Assembly (NCBI RefSeq): GCF_004801295.1 | Contig: NZ_SSOC01000001.1 | Coordinates: 310,001-374,000 of the forward strand | DNA from: Pseudothauera nasutitermitis | GTDB taxonomy: Bacteria; Pseudomonadota; Gammaproteobacteria; Burkholderiales; Rhodocyclaceae | Reading direction: 5' to 3' | Length of the DNA: 64,000 nucleotides | In this document: positions 49,854 through 59,624 of the stretch, piece by piece | Position numbering within the stretch: position 1 is the stretch's first letter | Layout: every line of letters begins with the position of its first letter | The notes under the pieces: model-generated | What the model was told of the DNA's origin: nothing | What the model saw: only the letters and a program-made list of their open reading frames with translations | The model's database searches: none | Translations under genes and position numbers: made by a program

Positions 49854-52637
49854 ATGGAACAGATGAGCGTGACCCAGTTTGCCGGCGAACTGAAAATGCC
49901 GGCCGCGGTACTGCTCGAGCAGCTCAACAAGGCCGGCGTCGAGAAAAGCGGTGCCGACGATCTGTTGAGTGAACAGGACAAGTCCCGGCTGCTCGAGTAC
50001 CTGCGCCGCTCCCACGGTGACACCGAACCGAAAGGCAAGATCACCCTGACCCGCAAGCAGACCACCGAAATCCGCGCGACCGACTCCACCGGCCGTGCGC
50101 GCACGGTGCAGGTCGAAGTGCGCAAGAAGCGCACCTTCGTCAAGCGTGACGAACTGATCGCCGATCTGCAGGGCGAAACCGAGGAAGTCGCGCCGGTCGA
50201 AGCCGTTGCCGCCGTGCCGGTGGCCGAGCTGCCGCCCGAACCCGAGCACGTGCCGGAGCCGGTCGTCGAGGTGGTCGAGAGCGCTCCGGAGCCGGAGCCT
50301 CAACCGGAGCCCGAACCCGCGCCGCCGGTCGAGCCGGCGCCCGCTGCCGCGGCCGAAGTGCCCGCCGCCGAGGCCGGGGAGGCGCCCGCCGCCGCACCCG
50401 CCGCGCCGGTCAGCATCACCGCGCTGCTCAGCGACGAAGAACTGGCCACGCGCGAGCGCGAAACCCGCCGCCAGCGTGAACTGCTGGAACGCCAGGCCGC
50501 CGACATCCGTGCCCGCCAGGAGCGCGAGGCTGCCTCGCGCGCCGCTGCCGAAGCACGCAAGGCCGAGGAAGAGGCCCGCGTGCGTGCCGAGGCGCAGAAG
50601 AATGAAGCCGCGGCCGCCAAACCGGCGGCCAAGGGGCCCAGCGGCACCCTCCATCGTCCGGCGAAGACCGAAGAGAAGGGCAGCAAGGACGTCAAGCGCG
50701 GGGCCGGCCGTACCGATACCCGCAGCGATGCCGACAGCGCGCGCCGCCGTGGCGGGTTGAAGACCCGCGGTGAGGTTGGCGGCGGTGGTGGCGGCTGGAA
50801 GGGCGCCAAGGGCGGCGGTCGTCATGGCGGCCGCCACCAGCAGGACGATCGTTCCAGCTTCCAGGCGCCAACCGAGCCGGTGGTGCGCGAGGTGCACGTG
50901 CCCGAGACCATCACCGTGGCCGATCTGGCCCACAAGATGTCGGTGAAGGCCACCGAGGTCATCAAGGCACTGATGAAGATGGGCACCATGGTGACCATCA
51001 ACCAGGTGCTGGATCAGGACACCGCGATGATCATCGTGGAAGAAATGGGCCACAAGGCGCTCGCCGCCAAGCTCGACGATCCCGATGCCTTCCTGGAAGA
51101 AAATGCCGAGCACAAGGATGCCGAGTTCAAGCCGCGTGCCCCGGTGGTGACCGTGATGGGCCACGTGGACCATGGCAAGACCTCGCTGTTGGACTACATC
51201 CGCCGCGCCAAGGTGGCCGCCGGCGAACACGGCGGGATCACCCAGCACATCGGTGCCTACCACGTGGAAACCGCGCGCGGCATGATCACCTTCCTCGACA
51301 CCCCGGGCCACGAAGCGTTCACTGCGATGCGTGCCCGCGGCGCCAAGGCCACCGACATCGTCATCCTGGTGTGCGCGGCCGACGACGGCGTGATGCCGCA
51401 GACGCGCGAGGCGATCCACCACGCGCAGGCGGCCAACGTGCCCATCGTGGTGGCGATCACCAAGATCGACAAGCCGGAAGCCAACGCCGACCGCGTCAAG
51501 CAGGAACTGGTCGCCGAGAACGTGATTCCCGAAGAGTATGGCGGCGAGGTGATGTTCGTGCCGGTGTCGGCGAAGAGCGGGCAGGGCATCGACGAGTTGC
51601 TCGAAGCCGTGTTGCTGCAGGCCGAGGTGCTGGAACTGACCGCGCCGGACGACACGCCCGCCAAGGGCCTGATCATCGAAGCGCGCCTGGACAAGGGCCG
51701 CGGTCCGGTGGCCTCACTGCTGGTGCAGTCCGGCACGCTGCACAAGGGCGACGTGCTGCTGGTCGGCGCCACCTTCGGGCGCATCCGCGCGATGCTGGAC
51801 GAAAACGGCAAGCCCATCGACGAAGCCGGCCCGTCCATTCCGGTCGAGATCCTCGGCCTGTCGGACGTGCCCGGTGCCGGCGACGAGGCCATCGTGCTGG
51901 CCGACGAGAAGAAGGCGCGCGAAATCGCCCTGTTCCGCCAAGGCAAGTTCCGCGACGTCAAGCTCGCCAAGCAACAGGCCGCCAAGCTGGAGAACATGCT
52001 CGAGCAGATGGCCGAAGGCGAGGTCAAGAGCCTGCCGCTGATCGTCAAGGCCGACGTGCAAGGTTCGCAGGAAGCCCTGGTGCATGCGCTCAACAAGCTG
52101 TCCACCGACGAAGTGCGCGTCAACGTCATTCACGGCGCGGTCGGCGCCATCTCCGAGTCCGACGTCAACCTGGCGCAGGCTTCCGGTGCGGTCATCCTGG
52201 GCTTCAACACCCGGGCCGACGCCGGCGCGCGCAAGCTGGCCGAGAGCTTCGGCGTGGATATCCGCTACTACAACATCATCTACGACGCCGTGGATGAGGT
52301 GAAGGCAGCGCTGTCCGGCATGCTGGCGCCCGAGAAGCGCGAGGAGGTCATCGGCCTGGTGGAGATCCGTCAGGTGTTCAACATCTCCAAGGTCGGCGCG
52401 GTGGCCGGTTGCTACGTGCTCGAAGGGCTGGTCAAGCGCAATTCGTCCGCGCGCCTGCTGCGCAACAACGTGGTCACCTGGAGCGGCGAGCTGGATTCGC
52501 TCAAGCGCTTCAAGGACGACGTCAAGGAAGTCAAGTCGGGCTATGAGTGCGGCCTGCAGCTGAAGAACTTCAACGACATCCAGGAAGGCGATCAGCTCGA
52601 GGTCTTCGAGGTCCGCGAAGTCGCCCGGACGCTCTGA
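49854..52637 (+). CDS. infB: Translation initiation factor IF-2
   Basis: 927 residues. N-terminal IF2_N domain ([20 protein letters not shown]), a long P/E/A-rich then charged linker (~110-300), a glycine-rich segment ([12 protein letters not shown]), a second IF2_N-type domain ([20 protein letters not shown]) and the GTPase. GTPase motifs: G1 [10 protein letters not shown] (~residue 435), G3 DTPGHEAF, G4 TKID. Domains II-IV carry the initiator-tRNA-binding C-terminus. Brings fMet-tRNA to the 30S subunit. 13 bases after nusA. Confidence 0.98.
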   Translation: MEQMSVTQFAGELKMPAAVLLEQLNKAGVEKSGADDLLSEQDKSRLLEYLRRSHGDTEPKGKITLTRKQTTEIRATDSTGRARTVQVEVRKKRTFVKRDELIADLQGETEEVAPVEAVAAVPVAELPPEPEHVPEPVVEVVESAPEPEPQPEPEPAPPVEPAPAAAAEVPAAEAGEAPAAAPAAPVSITALLSDEELATRERETRRQRELLERQAADIRARQEREAASRAAAEARKAEEEARVRAEAQKNEAAAAKPAAKGPSGTLHRPAKTEEKGSKDVKRGAGRTDTRSDADSARRRGGLKTRGEVGGGGGGWKGAKGGGRHGGRHQQDDRSSFQAPTEPVVREVHVPETITVADLAHKMSVKATEVIKALMKMGTMVTINQVLDQDTAMIIVEEMGHKALAAKLDDPDAFLEENAEHKDAEFKPRAPVVTVMGHVDHGKTSLLDYIRRAKVAAGEHGGITQHIGAYHVETARGMITFLDTPGHEAFTAMRARGAKATDIVILVCAADDGVMPQTREAIHHAQAANVPIVVAITKIDKPEANADRVKQELVAENVIPEEYGGEVMFVPVSAKSGQGIDELLEAVLLQAEVLELTAPDDTPAKGLIIEARLDKGRGPVASLLVQSGTLHKGDVLLVGATFGRIRAMLDENGKPIDEAGPSIPVEILGLSDVPGAGDEAIVLADEKKAREIALFRQGKFRDVKLAKQQAAKLENMLEQMAEGEVKSLPLIVKADVQGSQEALVHALNKLSTDEVRVNVIHGAVGAISESDVNLAQASGAVILGFNTRADAGARKLAESFGVDIRYYNIIYDAVDEVKAALSGMLAPEKREEVIGLVEIRQVFNISKVGAVAGCYVLEGLVKRNSSARLLRNNVVTWSGELDSLKRFKDDVKEVKSGYECGLQLKNFNDIQEGDQLEVFEVREVARTL

Positions 52638-52639
52638 CG

Positions 52640-53020
52640 ATGGCCAAGGAGTTCTCCCGCGGCCAGCGCGTGGCGGAGCAGATCCGCCGCGAGCTGGCCG
52701 AGCTGATCCGGCTGGAAGTGAAGGATCCGCGCGTCGGCTTCATCTCGCTCACCGAGGTGGAAGTCACGCCCGACTACGCCCATGCCAAGGTGTACTTCAC
52801 CTCGATGCACGGCGAGGAAGGGCTGGACGAAATCCTCGCCGGGCTGCGCCGCGCCAGCGGCTTCCTGCGCCGTGAGCTGGGCCGGCGGGTGCGCATCCAC
52901 ACCACGCCGGAACTGCACTTCCAGTACGACAAGTCGCTGGAGCAGGGCAGCCGCCTGTCCAGGCTGATCGACGAAGCGGTGCGCGAGGACGAAGCGCGCC
53001 ACGATCCCAAGGAAGATTGA
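52640..53020 (+). CDS. rbfA: 30S ribosome-binding factor RbfA
   Basis: 126 residues from ATG 52640, 2 bases after the infB stop. KH-like fold with EVTPDYAHAKVYFTSMHGEE and LGRRVRIHTTPELHFQYDKS, the conserved C-terminal block. Assists late maturation of the 16S 5' end and cold adaptation. Product length is within the normal range, with a charged tail (EDEARHDPKED). Confidence 0.97.
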   Translation: MAKEFSRGQRVAEQIRRELAELIRLEVKDPRVGFISLTEVEVTPDYAHAKVYFTSMHGEEGLDEILAGLRRASGFLRRELGRRVRIHTTPELHFQYDKSLEQGSRLSRLIDEAVREDEARHDPKED

Positions 53021-53077
53021 CGCCCGGCACGGCCCGCGCCGTGCCGGTTGCGCCGGTTCCCATCCCCGCCTTCCATC

Positions 53078-53995
53078 ATGCAATTCCGCCACAAGCGCCG
53101 CCCCATCGACGGCGTGCTGCTGCTCGACAAACCGCAGGGGCTGAGTTCCAACCACGCCCTGCAAAAGGCGCGCCGCCTGCTCAACGCCGCCAAGGCCGGG
53201 CATACCGGCACGCTGGATCCGATGGCCACCGGCCTGCTGCCGCTCGCCTTCGGCGAAGCCACCAAGTTCTCGCAGATGCTGCTCGACGCCGACAAGGGCT
53301 ACGAGGCCGACGTGCGCCTGGGGGCGGAAACCGATACCGGCGATGCCGAGGGCGAGGTGATCGCCAGCGCGCCGGCCACGGTCGATGAAGCCGCCGTGCT
53401 GGCCGCGCTGGACGGCTTTCGCGGCACCATCCAGCAGATTCCGCCAATGTTTTCGGCGCTCAAGCGCGACGGCAGGCCGTTGTACGAGTACGCCCGCGCC
53501 GGCGTGGAAGTGGCGCGCGAGGCGCGCACCATCCACATCCACGAACTGGAAGCGCTGGGTTTCGACGGCGCCACGCTGCGCATCCGCGTGCTGTGCAGCA
53601 AGGGCACCTACATCCGTACGCTGGCGGTCGATCTGGGCCGCGTGCTGGGTTGCGGCGCGCACCTGAGCGCCCTGCGGCGCACCCGCATCGGACCGTTCAC
53701 GGCAAGCGACGCGGTATCCATGGAAACCCTGGAGGCCGCCGCCGAAGGTGCCGCGTGCGACGCGCTGCTGGCGCCCGCCGACGCGCTGGTGGCGCATCTG
53801 CCGGCGATCGAACTGGACCCGGCATCCGCCGCCCTGCTGCTGCAGGGACGGCAGTTGCCGCTGCCCGGCACCTCGGCCGGTCTGCTGCGCCTGTACGCGG
53901 GCGGCCGCTTCCTGGGGCTGGGTGAAACCGACGGGGCGGGGCGCTTGTTGCCGAAACGCCTCGTCGCAACCGGAGAGGGCGCGCCGGGCGCCTGA
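53078..53995 (+). CDS. truB: tRNA pseudouridine(55) synthase TruB
   Basis: 305 residues from ATG 53078 (MQFRHKRRPIDGVLLLDKP). Makes the universal pseudouridine 55 of the T loop. Catalytic Asp is in the motif KAGHTGTLDPMATGLLPLA. Also present: RIRVLCSKGTYIRTLAVDLG and a C-terminal PUA-like region. An upstream in-frame Met at 53048 is rejected because conservation begins at the chosen start. Confidence 0.97.
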   Translation: MQFRHKRRPIDGVLLLDKPQGLSSNHALQKARRLLNAAKAGHTGTLDPMATGLLPLAFGEATKFSQMLLDADKGYEADVRLGAETDTGDAEGEVIASAPATVDEAAVLAALDGFRGTIQQIPPMFSALKRDGRPLYEYARAGVEVAREARTIHIHELEALGFDGATLRIRVLCSKGTYIRTLAVDLGRVLGCGAHLSALRRTRIGPFTASDAVSMETLEAAAEGAACDALLAPADALVAHLPAIELDPASAALLLQGRQLPLPGTSAGLLRLYAGGRFLGLGETDGAGRLLPKRLVATGEGAPGA

Positions 53996-54001
53996 TTTTG
54001 T

Positions 54002-54031
54002 TTGAATTTCCGCTGCGGACTCGGCTATAAT
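54002..54031 (+). promoter_or_regulatory. rpsO promoter
   Basis: TTGAAT (54002-54007), 18 bases, TATAAT (54026-54031), 41 bases before rpsO. Gives rpsO-pnp a promoter of its own in addition to read-through from truB. Confidence 0.75.
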
Positions 54032-54071
54032 CCGCCGCTTCTGATTGACAGAACAACGAGTACGAACGCAC

Positions 54072-54341
54072 ATGGCTCTCGATACCACTACCAAGGCGCA
54101 AGTTGTTGCCGACTACCAGCGCGCCAAGGGCGATACCGGTTCCCCGGAAGTGCAGGTGGCCCTGCTGACCGCCCGCATCAACGGCCTGACCGGCCACTTC
54201 AAGGCCAACGCCAAGGATCACCACTCCCGCCGCGGTCTGCTGAAAATGGTCAGCCGTCGCCGCAAACTGCTCGACTACCTGAAGCGTACCAACGCCGACG
54301 GCTACCGCAACCTGATCGAGCGTCTGGGCCTGCGCAAGTAA
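54072..54341 (+). CDS. rpsO: 30S ribosomal protein S15
   Basis: 89 residues, exactly the usual length; starts [20 protein letters not shown] and contains [20 protein letters not shown]. Binds 16S rRNA early in the assembly of the platform. The Met nine codons upstream (54045) is discarded on length. Followed by pnp, the conserved pair. Confidence 0.98.
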   Translation: MALDTTTKAQVVADYQRAKGDTGSPEVQVALLTARINGLTGHFKANAKDHHSRRGLLKMVSRRRKLLDYLKRTNADGYRNLIERLGLRK

Positions 54342-54393
54342 GTCGCCGGTCGTGACCAGCCCGTCAGCGCCGAATTCGGCGAACTAAGCCGGC

Positions 54394-54430
54394 AAAGCCG
54401 GGGCGTGCCCAAACGGGCCGGCCCGGCTTT
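54394..54430 (+). other. rpsO-pnp intergenic hairpin
   Basis: AAAGCCGGG (54394-54402) and CCCGGCTTT (54422-54430) form a perfect 9-base stem with an inner GCCC-AAAC-GGGC. Only a weak T-run follows (GTTGCTTT). In other proteobacteria the hairpin at this place is an RNase III site used for pnp autoregulation; it may also be a partial terminator. Confidence 0.65.
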
Positions 54431-54501
54431 GTTGCTTTGCGCGTCCGGGCGTCCCATCCATGCAGTTGTAGTCCGCTGCACTCTGAATAAGGAATATTCC
54501 C

Positions 54502-56604
54502 TTGCCTAACGCCATCAAGAAAACCTTCACCTACGGTGCCCACACCGTCACCCTGGAAACCGGCGAGGTCGCCCGCCAGGCCGGCGGCGCCGTCCTCGTC
54601 AACATGGATGACACCGTGGTGCTGGCCACCGTGGTCGCCGCCAAGGATGCCAAGCCGGGCCAGGACTTCTTCCCGCTCACCGTCGATTACGTCGAGAAGT
54701 TCTACGCCGCGGGCCGCATCCCCGGCGGCTTCTTCAAGCGCGAGGGCCGTCCGAGCGAGAAGGAAATCCTCACCTCCCGCCTGATCGACCGGCCGATCCG
54801 TCCGCTCTTCCCGGACGGCTTCTACAACGAAGTGCAGATCATCGTCACCGTGCTGTCGCTCAATCCGGAAGTGGATGCCGACATCCCCGCGATGATCGGC
54901 GCCTCCGCCGCGCTGGCGATCTCCGGCGTGCCGTTCAACGGCCCCATCGGCGCCGCGCGCGTCGGTTACGCCAACGGCGAATACCTGCTCAACCCCACCG
55001 CCGAACAGCTCAAGAGCAGCGAACTGAACCTGGTCGTGGCCGGTACCGCCAGCGCCGTGCTGATGGTTGAGTCCGAAGCCCAGGAACTGTCCGAGGCCGT
55101 GATGCTGGGTGCCGTGGTGTATGGCCACGAGCAGATGCAGAACGCCATCAACGCCATCAACGAACTGGTCGAAGTGGCCGGCAAGCCCGAGTGGGACTGG
55201 CAGCCGCCGGCCGCCAACGAGGCGCTGATCGCCCGCGTGAAGGAACTGGCTTCCGCCGAGCTGGAGCAAGCCTTCAACATCACCAGCAAGCAGGCGCGCA
55301 GCACCCGCATCGCCGAGATCCAGAAGCACGTCATCACCACGCTGACCGAAGGCGTGGAAGACGCGCCCTCGGTCAACGAACTGAAGGACATCTTCTTCAG
55401 CCTGGAAGCCGGCATCGTGCGCAGCCGCATCCTCAACGGCGAGCCGCGCATCGACGGGCGCGACACCCGCACCGTGCGTCCGATCGACATCCGCGTCGGC
55501 GTGCTGCCGCGTACCCACGGTTCCGCGCTGTTCACCCGCGGCGAGACCCAGGCCATGGTGGTCGCCACGCTGGGCACCGGGCGCGACGAGCAGATCATCG
55601 ACGCGATCGCCGGCGAGTACCGCGAAAACTTCCTGCTGCACTACAACTTCCCGCCGTTCTGCACCGGCGAGACCGGCCGTTTCGGCGTGACCAAGCGCCG
55701 CGAAGTCGGCCACGGCCGTCTGGCCAAGCGCGCCCTGGTGGCTGCACTGCCGAAGGGCGAGGACTTCAGCTACACCATCCGCCTGGTTTCGGAAATCACC
55801 GAATCCAACGGTTCCAGCTCGATGGCCTCGGTGTGCGGCGGCTCGCTCGCGCTGATGGACGCCGGTGTGCCGCTGAAGAACCATGTGGCCGGCATCGCCA
55901 TGGGCCTGATCAAGGAAGGCAACCGCTTCGCCGTGCTGACCGACATCCTCGGTGACGAGGACCACCTCGGCGACATGGACTTCAAGGTGGCCGGTACCGA
56001 GAACGGCGTGACCGCCCTGCAGATGGACATCAAGATCCAGGGCATCACCAAGGAGATCATGCAGGTCGCGCTGGCCCAGGCCGGCGAGGGCCGCCAGCAC
56101 ATCCTCGGCAAGATGAAGGAAGCGCTGACCTCCGCCCGCGGCGAAGTCTCCGAGTTCGCGCCGCGCATGATCACCATGAAGATCAACCCCGAGAAGATCC
56201 GCGACGTGATCGGCAAGGGCGGCGCGGTGATTCGCGGCCTGCAGGAAGAAACCGGCACCGTCATCGAGATCGAGGACGACGGCAGCATCACCATCTCCTC
56301 GGTGAGCTCCGAGGGCGCCCAGGCCGCCAAGGAAAAGATCGAGGCGATCACCGCCGAGGTCGAAGTGGGCAAGGTCTACGAAGGCACCGTGCTGCGTCTG
56401 CTGGACTTCGGCGCCATCGTCAACATCCTGCCGGGCCGCGACGGTCTGCTGCACGTTTCGCAGATCGCCAACGAGCGTGTCAACAACGTGGGCGACTACG
56501 TCAAGGAAGGCCAGGTGGTGCGCGTGAAGGTGCTGGAAACCGACGAGCGCGGCAAGATCCGCCTGTCCATGAAGGTGCTGCTGGAGCAGCAGAGCGCCGG
56601 CTGA
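54502..56604 (+). CDS. pnp: Polyribonucleotide nucleotidyltransferase (PNPase), TTG start
   Basis: 700 residues. Phosphorolytic 3'-5' exoribonuclease of the degradosome. Two RNase PH domains (first [20 protein letters not shown]; second [20 protein letters not shown] and [16 protein letters not shown] with catalytic Asp residues). Then come KH ([20 protein letters not shown]) and S1 ([20 protein letters not shown]). The start is TTG 54502, with AAGGAA 8-13 bases before it and no ATG nearby, and the N-terminus [11 protein letters not shown] is conserved. The weak start fits the tight control known for pnp. Confidence 0.97.
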   Translation: MPNAIKKTFTYGAHTVTLETGEVARQAGGAVLVNMDDTVVLATVVAAKDAKPGQDFFPLTVDYVEKFYAAGRIPGGFFKREGRPSEKEILTSRLIDRPIRPLFPDGFYNEVQIIVTVLSLNPEVDADIPAMIGASAALAISGVPFNGPIGAARVGYANGEYLLNPTAEQLKSSELNLVVAGTASAVLMVESEAQELSEAVMLGAVVYGHEQMQNAINAINELVEVAGKPEWDWQPPAANEALIARVKELASAELEQAFNITSKQARSTRIAEIQKHVITTLTEGVEDAPSVNELKDIFFSLEAGIVRSRILNGEPRIDGRDTRTVRPIDIRVGVLPRTHGSALFTRGETQAMVVATLGTGRDEQIIDAIAGEYRENFLLHYNFPPFCTGETGRFGVTKRREVGHGRLAKRALVAALPKGEDFSYTIRLVSEITESNGSSSMASVCGGSLALMDAGVPLKNHVAGIAMGLIKEGNRFAVLTDILGDEDHLGDMDFKVAGTENGVTALQMDIKIQGITKEIMQVALAQAGEGRQHILGKMKEALTSARGEVSEFAPRMITMKINPEKIRDVIGKGGAVIRGLQEETGTVIEIEDDGSITISSVSSEGAQAAKEKIEAITAEVEVGKVYEGTVLRLLDFGAIVNILPGRDGLLHVSQIANERVNNVGDYVKEGQVVRVKVLETDERGKIRLSMKVLLEQQSAG

Positions 56605-56622
56605 GCCGTGCGGACGGCATGA

Positions 56623-56652
56623 AAAAGGGACGCTTCGGCGTCCCTTTTGTTT
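56623..56652. terminator. Bidirectional terminator between pnp and dksA
   Basis: AAAAGGGACGC-TTCG-GCGTCCCTTTT with further Ts: perfect 11-base stem flanked by an A-run and a T-run. It can therefore end both pnp (plus) and dksA (minus). Confidence 0.93.
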
Positions 56653-56700
56653 TGTGCCCCGCGCCTTCGCGGGTGGCCCCGGCGTGGCCGGCGCGCTGGC

Positions 56701-57126
56701 TTACTTGGCGACCTGGCGTTCGCGCATTTCCTCCAGCGTCTTGCAGTCGATGCACAGCGTGGCGGTGGGGCGGGCTTCCAGGCGCTTCAGGCCGATCTCC
56801 ACGCCGCAGCTGTCGCAGTAGCCGTATTCGCCGTCGTCGATGCGGCCGAGCGCCTCGTCGATCTTCTTGATCAGCTTGCGCTCGCGGTCGCGGTTGCGCA
56901 GTTCCAGCGCGATGTCGGATTCCTGGCTGGCGCGGTCGTTGGGGTCGGCGAATACCGTGGCTTCGTCCTGCAGGGTATGTACCGTGCGGTCGATGTCGTC
57001 CATCAGTTCGCGCTTCAGGGTATCGAGAATCTCACGGAAGTGCGCCAACTGCTTTTCGCTCATGTAGTCCTCGCCCTTGGCCGGAACATAGGGCGGGAAC
57101 TGCTTGTGCAGGGTGTCATCGGGCAT
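56701..57126 (-). CDS. dksA: RNA polymerase-binding transcription factor DksA
   Basis: 141 residues. Acts with ppGpp at rRNA and amino-acid promoters through the polymerase secondary channel. The coiled-coil tip with the two acidic residues is [16 protein letters not shown]. The four-Cys zinc finger is complete ([15 protein letters not shown] to [11 protein letters not shown]), so this is the classical zinc form. Convergent with pnp across a bidirectional terminator. Confidence 0.97.
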   Translation of the reverse strand: MPDDTLHKQFPPYVPAKGEDYMSEKQLAHFREILDTLKRELMDDIDRTVHTLQDEATVFADPNDRASQESDIALELRNRDRERKLIKKIDEALGRIDDGEYGYCDSCGVEIGLKRLEARPTATLCIDCKTLEEMRERQVAK

Positions 57127-57533
57127 GGCTGCGATGTCCGTTGTTCAGGGAAGCGACTTAATAGCAGAAACGTTCCGGGTGGGCAAGGGCGGATTCCGGG
57201 GCCTGTGAAGGCCAGGCGAGTGGCCCGCCCTGGAGCGTGTTCCGGAGCCGTCCGCTCGTGCAAACGATCGCCTAATCCCTTGGATGTAGAAGGAAGATGC
57301 GTCGGAAGCATGATGGATGGACCTGCAGGCACGACTCTTCCCGGTTCTGGCGTAGCCTTGAAAGGTTTACGGAATGCGCCGCGCGGATATGGCGCGCACT
57401 ATGCGCTTCGGCATAGAATTCACTCATTTCCGAAATGGTCTTTGGCGCCGCTAGTGGCGCCAAGGCGCAGGCTGTGCGCCGTGGGCGGTGGATGGGCCGT
57501 CCGCAGGCGCGCTCTGACGATAGGGCAATAGGC
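57127..57533. other. 407-base intergenic region, dksA to HD-GYP gene
   Basis: No credible gene; short frames here lack ribosome sites. It contains two inverted repeats: CATTT-CCG-AAATG (57425-57437) and, directly after, TTGGCGCC-(6)-GGCGCCAA (57442-57449/57456-57463), both perfect. The dksA side (57127-57170) is A/T-rich and presumably carries its promoter. Mid-region composition drops (e.g. GATGTAGAAGGAAGATG). Confidence 0.5.
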
Positions 57534-58631
57534 ATGAACGAGCTTTCTCCGCTGGCATTGCCCGATCGGCCGGCGCTGACCGTCGAGATGCGGCTGCGCC
57601 GTGCCGAATGGCAGATCGAGCGCGCGCAGAAGGTGGCCGTGATCGCCCTGGCGGATCTGGCCGAGCATCGCGACCGGGCCACCGGCGAGCACGTGCTGCG
57701 CGTGGCGCGCCTGACTCACGAGATGGCCCGCCACCTGGCCGAATCGGCTGAGCGGCCCGAAGAGCTCGATGACGATTTTCTGCGCCAGGTCGGCATCGCC
57801 AGCATCCTGCACGATGTCGGCAAGATCAGTGTGCCGGACAGCATCCTGCACAAACCCGGGCCGCTGACCCCGGAAGAGCGCAAGGTGATGGAGCGCCACG
57901 CGGTGGATGGCGGCGCAATGCTGAAGCGGGTGGAAACCCTGTTGAGCGGCAGCCGGCAGTTCGAACTGGCTGCGGAGATCGCCGTGCATCACCATGAGCG
58001 CTGGGATGGCAAGGGTTACCCGCATGGCCTGGCCGGAGCCGCGATTCCGTTGTCGGCCCGCATCGTCGGCGTGGCCGACGTGTTCGATGCGCTCAGTTCG
58101 GAGCGTCCCTACAAGCGTGCGTGGACGCAGGCGGAAACCCTGGAATACATGCGCGCAGGGGCCGGCACCCAGTTCGATGCGCGCATCGTGGCCGCGCTGC
58201 ACGGCGTGCTCGAGGAGCGTGACCGCACCCGCCGCATCGTCTGGCAGCCGCACATGACGCTGGGGCACCCGCTGATCGACCACGATCACCAGACACTGCT
58301 GGAACTCGTGAATCAGGTGTCCAGCCCATTGACCCGGCGCGACCCCGTGGCGCTCGAATTCGTGCTCGACGAACTGCTGGCCTACACGGTCTACCACTTC
58401 GCACGCGAAGAAAAGCTGATGGAGGCCGCGGGCTATCCCGATCTGGCGCAGCACAAGCGTGTGCATGCCCACATGATCGCCCAGGTGCGCGAGCTGCAGG
58501 CCCGGCTGGCCGAGGCAGACGAGGCGCTGGGGGACGAACTGCAGGCTTTTCTCGAACGCTGGCTGGTGGAGCACATCCTGGGCGAGGACCGCCGCTACAT
58601 CCCCTTCGTGCGCGCCGATGCCGAACTTTGA
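57534..58631 (+). CDS. HD-GYP phosphodiesterase fused to C-terminal bacteriohemerythrin
   Basis: 365 residues from ATG 57534. The N-terminal ~40 residues are helical, then the HD-GYP domain (~40-225) has the metal motif ASILHDVGKISVP and the full HHERWDGKGYPHGL signature, so cyclic-di-GMP hydrolysis is expected. Residues ~238-360 form a bacteriohemerythrin: HPLIDHDHQTL, YHFAREEKLM, HKRVHAHM and VEHILGED supply the His/Asp/Glu ligands of an oxygen-binding di-iron site. Oxygen or redox state could thereby set phosphodiesterase activity, linking aeration to motility or biofilm. It is soluble, with no TM segments. Monocistronic. Confidence 0.93.
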   Translation: MNELSPLALPDRPALTVEMRLRRAEWQIERAQKVAVIALADLAEHRDRATGEHVLRVARLTHEMARHLAESAERPEELDDDFLRQVGIASILHDVGKISVPDSILHKPGPLTPEERKVMERHAVDGGAMLKRVETLLSGSRQFELAAEIAVHHHERWDGKGYPHGLAGAAIPLSARIVGVADVFDALSSERPYKRAWTQAETLEYMRAGAGTQFDARIVAALHGVLEERDRTRRIVWQPHMTLGHPLIDHDHQTLLELVNQVSSPLTRRDPVALEFVLDELLAYTVYHFAREEKLMEAAGYPDLAQHKRVHAHMIAQVRELQARLAEADEALGDELQAFLERWLVEHILGEDRRYIPFVRADAEL

Positions 58632-58764
58632 GGAGAGGGGGCGAACGGCACATTTTCCACCCTGTCCGCTTTCCGGCAGGGCGATGTCTGCGGGGATGCC
58701 GTCCGTTGCGCGCAAGCCGCCAGGGGTAATGATTTCGACTGTTCGGGCGAGGCGAGAAAGCCGT

Positions 58765-58793
58765 TTGACGGCCCTTGGGCGAGTGTGTATGAT
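58765..58793 (+). promoter_or_regulatory. Promoter of the tRNA operon
   Basis: TTGACG (58765-58770), 17 bases, TATGAT (58788-58793), near-consensus; initiation is expected just before the first tRNA at 58804. Confidence 0.88.
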
Positions 58794-58803
58794 TCGCGGC
58801 TCT

Positions 58804-58880
58804 CGGGGTGTAGCGCAGTCCGGTAGCGCGCTTGCTTTGGGAGCAAGATGTCGGGGGTTCGAATCCCTCCACCCCGACCA
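58804..58880 (+). tRNA. tRNA-Pro (anticodon TGG)
   Basis: 77 bases including encoded CCA. Acceptor CGGGGTG pairs with CACCCCG, the anticodon stem CTTGC/GCAAG encloses TTTGGGA (TGG), and the T loop is GGTTCGAATCC. First of three tRNAs. Confidence 0.97.
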
Positions 58881-58907
58881 GCTCACCCCCGGATGCCCGC
58901 GTGGAAT

Positions 58908-58984
58908 CTGCCCGTAGCTCAATTGGATAGAGCACCGGCCTTCTAAGCCGGGGGTTGCAGGTTCGATCCCTGCCGGGCAGGCCA
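58908..58984 (+). tRNA. tRNA-Arg (anticodon TCT)
   Basis: 77 bases including CCA. Acceptor CTGCCCG/CGGGCAG, anticodon stem CCGGC/GCCGG around CTTCTAA (TCT), T arm GCAGG-TTCGATC-CCTGC. Reads the rare AGA/AGG codons. 27 bases after tRNA-Pro. Confidence 0.97.
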
Positions 58985-59029
58985 GAGTGAAAGTTTCCGG
59001 GTTTCGCCGCAAGGCGGAATCCTGATGGT

Positions 59030-59106
59030 GGCGGCATTAGCTCAGTTGGTAGAGCGTTGGATTGTGGCTCCAAAGGTCACCGGTTCGAAACCGGTATGTC
59101 GCCCCA
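59030..59106 (+). tRNA. tRNA-His (anticodon GTG)
   Basis: Acceptor GCGGCAT/ATGTCGC, with the His-specific extra G at 59030 opposite discriminator C, then encoded CCA. Anticodon stem TTGGA/TCCAA around TTGTGGC (GTG), T arm ACCGG-TTCGAAA-CCGGT. Confidence 0.97.
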
Positions 59107-59115
59107 CACAAACAG

Positions 59116-59143
59116 AAAAAGCCCCGATCGCCCGGGGCTTTTT
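59116..59143. terminator. Bidirectional terminator after the tRNA operon
   Basis: AAAAAGCCCCG-(6)-CGGGGCTTTTT: 6 G/C pairs extended by A/T pairs, ten bases after tRNA-His. Also suits the convergent cytochrome gene. Confidence 0.92.
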
Positions 59144-59173
59144 GCTTTTCCGGGCGTCCGTGCCGCGTCTGGC

Positions 59174-59509
59174 TCAGAGGCCCAGGATCCACTTCACCAC
59201 GGCTTCGGCCTCGGCCGCGTTGATCTTCGCCGAAGGCGGCATCGGCGCCTGTCCCCAGATCTTCGCATCCGAGCCCTTGAGCACGCGTTCCGCCAGCACG
59301 GGCACCGCGGCGGCCTTGTCGTCGGCGTAGCGCGCGGCGATCTCGGAATAGGCCGGGCCGACCACCGTGCGGCCGCTGAGCAGGTGGCAGGTCGTACAGT
59401 TGTTGGCCTTCAGTACGCCGGCCAGTTCGGCGGGCGGCGGGCTGACCGCGGCGGCGGGCAGGGCCAGGCCGGCGGCCAGGACGAAGAGGGCGGTCGTTCG
59501 GGTTCTCAT
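59174..59509 (-). CDS. Small periplasmic cytochrome c (c551/c552 type)
   Basis: 111 residues from ATG 59509, preceded by GGGAGGAACAATCA; signal peptide MRTRTTALFVLAAGLALPAAA. One heme: C38-TT-C41-H42 (NNCTTCHLL), with the axial Met in GQAPMPPSAKI, the c551-type arrangement. A soluble electron donor, in denitrifiers usually to nitrite or nitrous-oxide reductase. Divergent from the cytochrome c5-like gene across an FNR/Anr-like site. Confidence 0.93.
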   Translation of the reverse strand: MRTRTTALFVLAAGLALPAAAVSPPPAELAGVLKANNCTTCHLLSGRTVVGPAYSEIAARYADDKAAAVPVLAERVLKGSDAKIWGQAPMPPSAKINAAEAEAVVKWILGL

Positions 59510-59610
59510 TGATTGTTCCTCCCTTGCGGTGGATTGGTTGTCGATGTTGCCAGTGTAATCGAGCCGGGATCGCGCCGTCATGTGGCCAGGAGTCCGATAC
59601 GTGGGCGGAA

Positions 59611-59624
59611 TTGATGGGAGTCAA
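59611..59624. promoter_or_regulatory. FNR/Anr-type site upstream of cytochrome c5
   Basis: TTGATGGGAGTCAA against TTGATnnnnATCAA: nine of ten specified bases. A TAGCAT -10-like element at 59647-59652 would place the start near 59659, about 41 bases from the site centre, the class II activator position. It also lies upstream of the divergent c551 gene, 102 bases from that start. Confidence 0.7.

Noticed and set aside
50200-50850. Low-complexity P/E/A-rich and Gly-rich repeats as a separate repeat element
   Set aside because: They are in frame within infB and correspond to the normal flexible linker of IF-2.
48365-56604. Possible horizontally acquired segment between the signalling island and dksA
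   Set aside because: Gene order rimP-nusA-infB-rbfA-truB-rpsO-pnp is the standard chromosomal arrangement.
58804-59106. tRNA genes as an integration site for a mobile element
   Set aside because: No integrase, no repeated tRNA 3' end and no foreign genes were seen on either side.
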